Below are positions 55,952 to 64,000 of a stretch of DNA of 64,000 nucleotides, piece after piece. Position numbers and translations under genes: made by a program. The stretch is from Cenococcum geophilum 1.58. Lineage: Eukaryota > Ascomycota > Dothideomycetes > Gloniales > Gloniaceae. The stretch spans positions 2,480,001-2,544,000 of the forward strand of contig KV748184.1 of the NCBI GenBank assembly GCA_001692895.1, written 5' to 3'. A model generated the notes under the pieces. It was not told the origin of the DNA and did not search any database. It saw nothing but the letters and a program-made list of their open reading frames with translations. Every line of letters starts with the position of its first letter. Position 1 is the first letter of the stretch.

Positions 55952-56224
55952 ACTGTACCTTTTTGGTCGCGTCGCGTTCGTTTAGCTCGGTGGGCGATCG
56001 TCACAGTTTCTTCTTTTTATAGTTGCTTCTAGGTAGAGGCTTGCGTGCTTAGGCGTTATAAAGAGGATAAAAATACAGGTAGAGGGTAATTAAAAAGGAG
56101 CTCCAGATAACGTGCGACCCCAGGAAGCGAGACACCCCCCCAAGCGAGACATACGCGTTTGTACGCGGTCTTCTTCTTCCCTACCAAATTACACCCAAAC
56201 ACGAAATTCCTTATACAAATCAAG

Positions 56225-57277
56225 ATGTCCCTTCCTAAATTAAGTTCTTGTGAAGCTGAAATCTCTATATAAAAAGCTATACAAGACGTTGGATTAGGCG
56301 TTGAGCCGTCAATTCGCAAAGCCTCCGACGTTCGCGCACTACCTCCCTCTACTGTTGCCTATTGTCTTGCTAGGCGTCTCCCTAGACACCTAGCCCATAA
56401 AACCCTGCTGTATTCTTATTAGGAGGATTAAATTGTTAAATAGATACACGAATGTTAGTCCTAGGGCTTTCCGATAAGAGTTAATATGCTTCCTATAATC
56501 GCGAACTCTTTCTTGGCAGAAGGCAGGGTCGTAGGCAAATATTAGGGGGAGAGATTTATACAATGCTATAAGCTCTATACTATTATAAGTCGTTAATTAG
56601 ATTACTAGAGGGCCTAGAATGATGATCTAGTTATTATTTATAACTAGTTTAAGTTCTTTTAAAGCGTACGGGATAAATACTTAATTAAGCACTCTAAATT
56701 TATGCATAATTTTAACGAAAAAGGGATTATGCTAGGTCTTGTAGCATCGGCCTGAGTAATCGTAGATAGTAAGACTAGTAGGAAGAGGTCAAAGAATCGG
56801 ACTATTCTATAACCAGGAACACGAGAGCTAGTCTCTATAATAGAGATAATTAGTGCCAACGGCTCTTACCTACCTCCGTTTATAATTTAGAAAGGGCAAT
56901 AATACTAGGAGACTTGGTATTAAATTACTAAGTAGGATAAACGTCTTTGTGGGTATACCTATGCGACCTTAATAAACGGCTAAACGGATAACTTGCTAGG
57001 CCTACGTTATATTAAACACTATAATATATACACGCGATATCTTGTGGAGGACAATAAGGGCGATATTTAAAGCTATCATATGCTTATAATAGATAATTAC
57101 TTAAGCCACGTTACCTAGTAGTTCATTAAGTATACACTATCGAATAAGATTGTTCTAGTTGCTCTCCCACCTCATTTAATATATAAGCTTCAGCTACTAG
57201 ATATAGGCTGTTTTGGACCTCTTTAGTACTACTACAGTATAAAGGTAGATAACTTCTATTATTATGGCCATATAGGG
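56225..57277 (+). pseudogene. Pogo/Fot1 transposase, 5' portion (RIP stops)
   Basis: Frame from ATG 56225 (MSLPKLSSCEAEIS) continues without frameshift but with many TAA/TAG codons. The N-terminal part carries the HTH-psq/CENP-B-like pattern (AIQDVG...PPSTVAYCLARR). Toward the end the DDE_1 catalytic region is readable: second Asp in DNYLSHV (codon at 57092) and third Asp in LLDIGCFGPL (codon at 57200), 36 codons apart, i.e. DD35D spacing as in pogo/Fot1. Stops sit where Gln or Trp is expected, consistent with C-to-T and G-to-A changes. Non-functional. The other part continues at 63372 in the same protein frame once the insertion is removed. Confidence 0.85.
57273..57277. repeat. Target-site duplication TAGGG, left copy
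   Basis: Five bases directly before the left LTR, repeated at 63367-63371 directly after the right LTR. Confidence 0.85.
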
Positions 57278-57450
57278 TGTTAGTGTCATAGGGTAACTCA
57301 CCAATACTACTTAAGTAGACACAGTAAATGTTAGTTACAAAGCTTATTGTTTAGAATTAGGGGGTAAGTAAGGAACCTAAGGTTCCTCACTACGCTAGTG
57401 CCGCGGCGATACGTAACGACACGTAACGACCGCTTGCCTTATTCCCAACA
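57278..57450. repeat. Copia LTR, left copy (3' LTR of the minus-strand element)
   Basis: 173 bp, TGTTAGTG...CCCAACA. By my count it differs from the right LTR at 16 positions, all transitions, mostly CpA/TpG against TpA. Confidence 0.9.
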
Positions 57451-58579
57451 CTAGCAACTCTTCTTTTGTAGTTGCCATCTATATACACTTATAGATTGCT
57501 ACTATATAAAGATATAAAGCTAAAGAAAAGAAGAAGAAGAAATAAAGGGGAAGAGGTAGTATAGGTAGATATACGGGTTCGTGCGAAGATATTAGTTCCG
57601 CTTACCACTCTTAGCCAAGCTAATAGCAATTTTCTATCCCAGGGATAGAAAATCCTAATTAGCCAGCTTAACGAATAGCGTTAGCAGAACTCTATACCGC
57701 TACCCAAATTAATTAGGCGTGGCGCTCTTAGCAAAAATCTAACTAATTAGATAACTTTAACTGGCGGTTAAAGTTCTATAAGATCTTAACTTCTCTAAAT
57801 TTCCCTCTTAACCTAACCTTTAACTTATATATATAGAGTATTTATATTAACAAACGTCTCTAGTACCTTATTTAGGTTTACCTTTATTATTACATTTACT
57901 AGGTTATCTTAGCTATTAATCTATTAGATCTTAAAGAGTTCTTAACGCTTATAGGACTGCTAAAGTGCTATAATATTAATTATAAGGCGCTTCTTCTTTA
58001 TAGTACTAAGCTTAACTAAACACTTATAAAGGGAATATAAGTTAGTGCATACAATTATAGGGATAATAGGAAGTTTAAGTTAATCTATAATTATCTTAAG
58101 GGTAGTTCCAATTATAATTACTATATTAACTCTACTAACTATTCTATATATCTCTAACGCTAGAACGCTTTAAATAACGCGTTTACTCTTAGTTAAGCTC
58201 TAATAGATAAGATTACCGTAGATTATAAAGTTATTCTCTCTAGTAAATTTATTCGCTATAATAATCTTATATCCTAGCTAGAAGCTAAAATCTTTATTAT
58301 TTATAAACAATCTATTAATAAACACAAATAGCTTAATAGTAGGAAGATTAATAGGCACATAGAGTAGTCCCCAATTAAGATAGTTTATTTACCAGAAAAG
58401 ACGTTTATTTAGGTTAAAAATATTATCCTTAGTTAGTTCCTAGTGTTAGGCGGCAATAAAGAGATTAAAGGAAGCTTTAGGTTAATAGATAGAAGCTATA
58501 TAAGCTCCGCAAGCGCGTTACTCCATATATCCTTGCTTTAGAGAATTAACGTTAATAACGTTAATCTTCTTGCCTTAAC

Positions 58580-58800
58580 CTTTCTGGCGTAGGGTAATGG
58601 AATCCTTATTTAGGGAAATAATATATCCATTAAAGAGTAATAGTATTATTAAATTAAGTCTTTCCTTTAGCTTTACTATAAGGTTTACCTTTACTAGCTT
58701 ATCTTCTTTAAGAGCTAAAAATTAGTTATCTCCTAAGATAATTATATCGTCTATTTATATGCTAATAATTCTAAATAGAGTTTCTATAGCTGTAATAAGG
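58580..58800 (-). pseudogene. Copia reverse transcriptase remnant
   Basis: Minus strand contains IDDIIILGD (58730-58757), matching the catalytic YVDDI region of copia RT, with stops on both sides. Boundaries are approximate. Confidence 0.7.
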
Positions 58801-61800
58801 AAGCAGGGATTAAATATAGAAGTAGTCATTAAAAGCTTCTCTTTATAGTGCTTACTGTAAGTAGCCCACTAATAAGTTCCTGCCTCTATAATTCTATATA
58901 GTGGCTTAAGCATAACCATAATCATATCTTTGGGATATTGGTGGCGAATTTACTCTAAAAGGTATGCTAGTATTAAGCGCTAAAGGCGTGTCTTTAATTA
59001 GGTATAGGCCTAGGTAATATCTTATAAATAAACTACTATTCTATTCTTTATTAAGGAGGGAGCTAGCGCAATAATAACTTGCTAACTAGCTCGTTAAATT
59101 ATAAGGGATTATATAAGAATTACTTCCTTACTATTATCGTTATAACCTTAAATAACTAGCCTTAACTTCTTAAATAGGGTATTAGTAGCTTTACCTTTAA
59201 TCTTATTAACTATTTTTAACCTAAATATGCGAACCCTATCGAACTTAGTAGGGTCATACTTCTTAAACTTAAAGACTCCTCTTATAATAAGACCGTTAAT
59301 CTCCTACTTATTAAATGCTTAGAAAGGAGCTCCTAAAGTTATAATACGGCCTTCCTTTTAGAGCTATTTTGCGAGCTTAAAGTTAGCCTTCTCTTTAGCT
59401 ATTATAAAGGCCATTAATAGCTCAACTTTATTCTTAATAGCGGCAACAAGTTACTCTTTAAAATTAATAAGGTATTAGCGGTTTCGTAATCCCTTCGGGC
59501 GACCTCTACCGCGTCATAGTTACGGCGTATCTACTATAGTTATATTAGGGTCGTAGTCGCCTTCTAAGGTACGTTAATCGTGGTTCTCCTCTAGGGCATC
59601 TCCTAGGGTATCTTCTAGGGTATCCTATAAAGGCTTAGAACTGTTATCTTTATAGTAAGGCTTAATAACAGTTAAACGGAATTAAGTAGGTCTATAGGGT
59701 ATTTAAAGAGTATAAGTTTAACTATTAATTATAATAAGTTTATATAGGCCTAACTATCCTCCCTTTTTACGCTATACGTATACCTTAGATTAGAGTGGCA
59801 GATTAAGCGTAGTTAAGGTGTTTAGGCCATTTCTTATTCCTAGTGCATTATTAACCTAACGCGTAGCGTAGAGATATTATACTTCCTTTATTGCCTTGCG
59901 AATTACCTTAGCTCATTATATAATAGAGGGAAATAGTAGAGAATTATTAGTTATTTAAGGGTAGGCGCTAAAGACTAGTAACGTAGGTACGAGCCCATCT
60001 AGGCCAGCGGTATTATTAATAGCCTTAACAGCCATTTATAGAATAAGCTCTTTACTAGTACCCTCTAGTTTTAAAGAAATAATCTTATATACGCGGCGTA
60101 ATAGTATATAGTATCGTTCTACCTTTCTAATACTATTATATGCCTTAACAGGGACTTCTTTAACCTTAATTATTATTGCCTTTACCTATTATCAAAACTC
60201 CGCAGATAAGAAGTTCTTTCCTATATCGTAAATAATTTAATTAGGGGGTCCTAGGTAGACATTAATCTAATATAATTAAAGAGTATCTTATGCGTTCCTA
60301 GCTAATATATCTTTTAAAAAGCGTACGGCTTAAAAGGAGGTTAAGAAGTTAATAACTTAGAGTACTAGCTTGCCGCTAAGATATATAACATCTATAATAA
60401 TATAGAAGTTAAAGTCATAGTTATCTTTAAGGGTAAACTTAAATTGGCTAGGGGACTTCTAGTTCATTTAGTAGTAATAGTAGTACTTTATAAGATATTT
60501 AATCGCCTTAACCTTAACTTTATAACCTACTTGTTAAAGAACCCTAAGTAGTTAGTAAACGGATAGGTGGCCAAAACAACGATATAGTTAACGTAGCTCT
60601 AACTTGGTTAAGTAACTCCAAATAACGCTCCTTTCTGGCTATTAAAGGAGCAACTAAGGGTAACCCTACTTGCGTATAATGGGCACCCGATTATCTCCCT
60701 AAATAAGTATATTCTTAAGGTTATTAAGCTTAATACCTAATTTATTTATATCTTAGATATAGAATAGGAACGGGGTATTCGCGGGAATAATGTAGAAAGT
60801 AATATATCCTAATAGGGTTTAGACCTTAATTATGCCGAAAGAGATTATAGTACCCTTACTAAAGCGAATTGTATATTAGCCTGCTGTTAATTAGTTAATC
60901 TAGACAGAACTATTAAACTACTAAAGAGCTTAGACTTAAGGTTCTCCTACTATAGATACTCCTACGGCTCTAGTATCTGGTATAATACTATAAAAGACGT
61001 TTGCCGAGTATCTGTTATTAAAGGAGAACGCGGAACTTTCCTTTAGCTTATTAAAGATATCTAACCTTATAACAGAATGGAGTATAGATTAGTTATTAAG
61101 GATAGCAACGGTTTATACGCCATTTACCTCACTATACTCGGTAAAGTATTGGTTAGAAGAGTAGTCCTTAATTTCTATATCTATAAGGAGCTATTCAGCC
61201 TTATTAATCTTACCCTTAAGATCTTTTTTGCCTTTATATTAAACCAAAAAGCTTTAGAAGTAGGCTATAATAACTTCTTAGTTTCTAACGTTTTATACGC
61301 TCTAGCAAAACTTATTATATACCTCCTTTTATTTATTAAGAGGGTGTCTAGTTAACTAGTAATTTGGCTTCTTATAAATATAGCATTTCTTCTACCAATT
61401 GTTATAAAATAAACCTCTATAAGGACCTCCACGATTACTTTATAGTTAACATTAATTATACCCTCTACTATATCCCCTACCACAACCACTATATATTTAA
61501 TCAGTCCAGTTATAATTATATTAGTTAGCCGGGTTAATTAAAGTAGGTTAAAGTTAGGCGTTAAATTACTATACTTCTTAAGAGCGTAGGGCAGTGCTAA
61601 TAAAAGATCTTAATTAAGCATATATTCCTTCGTAAGTACTTATAGAGTTAAAGAGAATAAGGTTATATTCTTTAACACCTTAATATACGCTAATAACTTA
61701 ATCGCGTAGGCTGAAGTCCTCTTAATATAATTTGGATAAACTATGCTAAATTATCTAGAGTTAATTAAAGAGCTTTTAAAGATAATTGAGTTAAGAGGCA

Positions 61801-63193
61801 CCTAGGTTTATAGCAATAATTCTTAAAAAGGTAGTCTCTCTCTACTCCAATATATACTACTGCTTATTCTCCTCTATTTTAAAGTAGCATCTTATTTCAT
61901 ATATTATTTGGTTAAAATTATATCCTTTTCCTACTAAACGATTATAATAGAAGGTACTAGCTTAGCCCTTAAGTATAACTAAATAAGCAATATGGTATTA
62001 ATTAGGTTCTAGTCTAACCTTCTAGTAACAGTTATAAAAGATACATAACTTTAAATTGAGGATATTATATAGTTCTCCGCTAAACTTCTTCTCCTATTCT
62101 AAATAGAGCTTTATAAGCTCTATAAGCATTTTTAAGGTACCTTTAATTAGTATTTGGCTGCATTATATTATAGGCTATAATAGTAACGTAAATCTAGTTA
62201 GTGGAGTTTAAAGGTTATTAAACCGCGAAGTAAGGGGATCTTACGCTTATTAGGGGTTATTAATTAAGGCTATAGGTTAAGCTAGTTAATATAGGGAAGT
62301 TAAAGACAGAGGTAGAGGCAATGGATATAAAATATTAGAACTTATACCTAGAGCGATAGAGTTAGAACGCGTCTCTAGTAGTATATTACTTAGGTTCTAT
62401 CGTAATTTAAGCTTCTTTATAGTGCGTAGTTAGTGCTTAATCTCTTATAAAGTCTATTTATGCTCTTCCTTTATATTAATAACGTGTTCCTAAATATTAT
62501 CCCTAATACTACCCCCATCTATAGGGATAAATACTCTATACTCCTAAAGGAAGTTACAAAAGTCCTATATAATATCTTTATTTATAGGAACCTATGTTTT
62601 CTTTATCTATTTAATAAAGTCCTCCTTTATACAATACTATAGCGCAGTATTATTATATTCGCTATCTTTATAGTATTCTATATAGTATACTAAGAATCCA
62701 TTTAGGTCCTATTGCTTAGCGGTTACAAAGTTAATTACGGCTCTATCCTATATCTCCGGGTTAATATCTTTCTCGTACTTCTTTAGATAGGTTAACGCCA
62801 TAGTAGGTAAAATTAACGAGGTGTTATATATTAAAGATAGGTAGGATTTTCGGTTTTATAGGATCTCGTAGGTTTGCTATCCAAAGGTAGGTAATTTAAG
62901 ATGTTGTTTAACGCGTTTTGGACGTTAACTTAGGACCTTAGGTTTAGTAACACTTCTAACCTAAAGTACTTAACCAAATCTTCGTAAACGTGATTGTTTT
63001 ATATAATGGACGCAACTTAGTATCTCCTAGTACTTAGTAATACTTCTATTATTAGTTTTCCGCAAGTCTAAGGTAGCACAGTATTGCCAGGATCTATTCC
63101 ATATAAGCGCATATAGCACCCCTATATAAGACTATCTCTTCTATTAATAACCTAGCTGCTCTATAGTTAACTATATATTTAACCACTAATTAG

Positions 63194-63366
63194 TGTTAGT
63201 GTTATAGGGTAACTTACTAATGCTACTCGAGTAGATATAGTAAATATTAGTTGCAAAGCTTATTGTTTAGAATTAGGGGGTAGGTAAGGAACCTAAGGTT
63301 CCTCACCACGCTAGTGCCGCGGCGACACGTGACGACACGTGACGACCGCTTGCCTTATTCCCGACA
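63194..63366. repeat. Copia LTR, right copy (5' LTR of the minus-strand element)
   Basis: 173 bp, TGTTAGTG...CCCGACA, same length as the left LTR and without indels relative to it. Confidence 0.9.
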
Positions 63367-63371
63367 TAGGG
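63367..63371. repeat. Target-site duplication TAGGG, right copy
   Basis: Identical to 57273-57277; marks where the interrupted transposase frame resumes. Confidence 0.85.
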
Positions 63372-64000
63372 GTTAATAAGGAATATTTTATAAAGCTTTA
63401 CCTAGCAGCGCGCGTTAAAGCGTTTACCTATAAGAACGTTTGCAACGCCTGGAAAGCTACTAGTCTTCTTTTATATAATCCTACCGCTATTCTAAAGACC
63501 CTACTATATATAGAAGCCTCTGCAGGCTTAGAAATAAATTAGCTAATTATAAATATTAATTCCCAAACGCTAAAGACACCCCAATTAATATAGGACCTTA
63601 AATTTCTACGGAATCAGATCGCTAAGTTGACAACTAAACGACTAGACGGTATGCTTGAAACCCCTATTCTATAACGCGTAGAAAAGCTATTTAAAGCTAC
63701 TGTAGGCTTCGCCACTAATGCGCATATACAAAGAGAGGAGAATAAGAAGTTTTAAAAGTTTAAAATAGATAAGAAAAGTAGCAGGAGACTTCTAAGTAAG
63801 GGTAGAGTCCTTACCCAGGAAGACATTAATCAATTAAAGGTAGAGGATCTAGCAAAATAGGAGCTTGCTGCTTAAAAGTTGACTTAAAAGGAGTATAAGG
63901 AAGGTACCTTTCTACTAGAGCTTGACGTTGCTTTGTATTCTAGAGCCGTATTAAACCCTAGTGAATATAATTAGGACTAGGCAACATTTGTATACGTTTT
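63372..64000 (+). pseudogene. Pogo/Fot1 transposase, 3' portion
   Basis: Resumes the transposase frame after the copia insertion: VNKEYFIKLYLAARVKAFT, then NAWKATSLLLYNPTAILKT, the conserved block after the DDE domain of pogo-like transposases (family form NAWRATGLxPYNP). Later codons are Lys/Glu-rich with stops. The end of the gene lies beyond the window. Confidence 0.8.

Larger units (their letters stand above)
54961..56109. other. RIP-like AT-rich sequence with two hairpins and a tRNA-like segment
   Basis: No open frames of note. Two perfect stem-loops sit at 55674-55697 (9 bp stem) and 55932-55951 (8 bp stem). Between them, at 55695-55740, is a tRNA-resembling stretch (GTCTAATTGGTCAGATTCCTGCC...GGTTCACCCC), possibly a SINE head. 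The stretch 55640-55990 is less AT-rich than its surroundings. Confidence 0.5.
57278..63366 (-). mobile_element. Ty1/copia LTR retrotransposon, full length, RIP-degraded
   Basis: 6,089 bp bounded by two 173 bp LTRs with TG...CA ends and a 5 bp TAGGG duplication. Coding strand is minus: at 58730-58757 it reads IDDIIILGD, the copia reverse-transcriptase active site (normally YVDDI), and at about 59475-59530 RGRPKGLRNR, a linker motif common before the RT of fungal copia elements. On this strand the LTR begins TGTTGGGAATAAGG, typical of copia. Stops throughout; no open frame survives. It inserted into a pogo transposase gene. Confidence 0.88.
56110..64000 (+). mobile_element. Pogo/Fot1-type DNA transposon, RIP-mutated and split by a copia element, runs off window
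   Basis: Begins ACGTGCGACCCC after TA (56108-56109), with two AAGCGAGACA subterminal repeats at about 56124-56150, as in fungal pogo elements. Contains the transposase pseudogene, first part 56225-57277, second part from 63372. A 6.1 kb copia insertion (57278-63366) separates the two. The right terminal repeat is beyond the window. Confidence 0.8.

Noticed and set aside
61077-61355. 92-codon plus-strand frame inside the copia element
   Set aside because: The element is coded on the other strand; the frame is AT-rich and hydrophobic as expected from chance in RIP-mutated DNA.

Overview
This is a piece of a filamentous ascomycete (Pezizomycotina) chromosome. The evidence is nuclear genes with many 40-80 nt GT-AG introns, fungus-specific families (Zn2Cys6+PAS regulator, Bgl2-type GH17 wall enzyme, DHA1 transporter), and a 10 kb AT-rich tail whose transposons carry almost only C-to-T and G-to-A changes, as repeat-induced point mutation (RIP) leaves. 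I cannot assign a class or species. Coding exons were rebuilt by hand from splice sites and family knowledge; the exon coordinates are given in each entry.

Layout, left arm (1-14 kb): the 3' part of a thermolysin/protealysin-like metalloprotease cut by the window edge; a Spartan-type SprT protease (-); a large TBC Rab-GAP (+); a decayed family IV esterase (-); a long featureless gap; the RNA helicase DBP4 (-), divergent from a DNAJC8/Spf31 J-protein (+).

Middle (15-45 kb): a Zn2Cys6+PAS regulator (-) with about 4.7 kb of low-complexity upstream DNA; the helicase DBP10 (-) divergent from replication protein A subunit 2 (+); a DUF202 membrane protein (-) divergent from a CIA30-domain gene (+) that has a stop at codon 4; a DHA1 MFS transporter (+); a secreted Bgl2-like GH17 glucanosyltransferase (+); mitochondrial P5C dehydrogenase (-, seven exons); the nucleolar GTPase NUG1 (-) divergent from a HAD sugar/glycerol phosphatase (+); and a homeobox regulator (+).

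Right arm (45-64 kb): mostly repeat-rich. It holds a conserved uncharacterised fungal gene (-), a small gene whose 3' end is tandemly duplicated, and a striking Cys-rich protein (26 Cys in its last 74 residues). MITEs of two families occur: a PIF/Harbinger-like family with TAA/TTA target duplications in at least three copies, and a pogo-like MITE with perfect terminal repeats. From 54.2 kb the sequence is a RIP-degraded transposon island. A pogo/Fot1 transposase gene is split by a 6,089 bp Ty1/copia element with 173 bp LTRs and a TAGGG target duplication, and the 3' end of a second copia lies to its left.

Functional themes: three pre-ribosome factors (DBP4, DBP10, NUG1) and two genome-maintenance genes (Spartan, RPA2) sit among metabolic and wall genes. 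I see no biosynthetic cluster; neighbours look like ordinary fungal gene order, with divergent pairs sharing 230-290 bp promoters.
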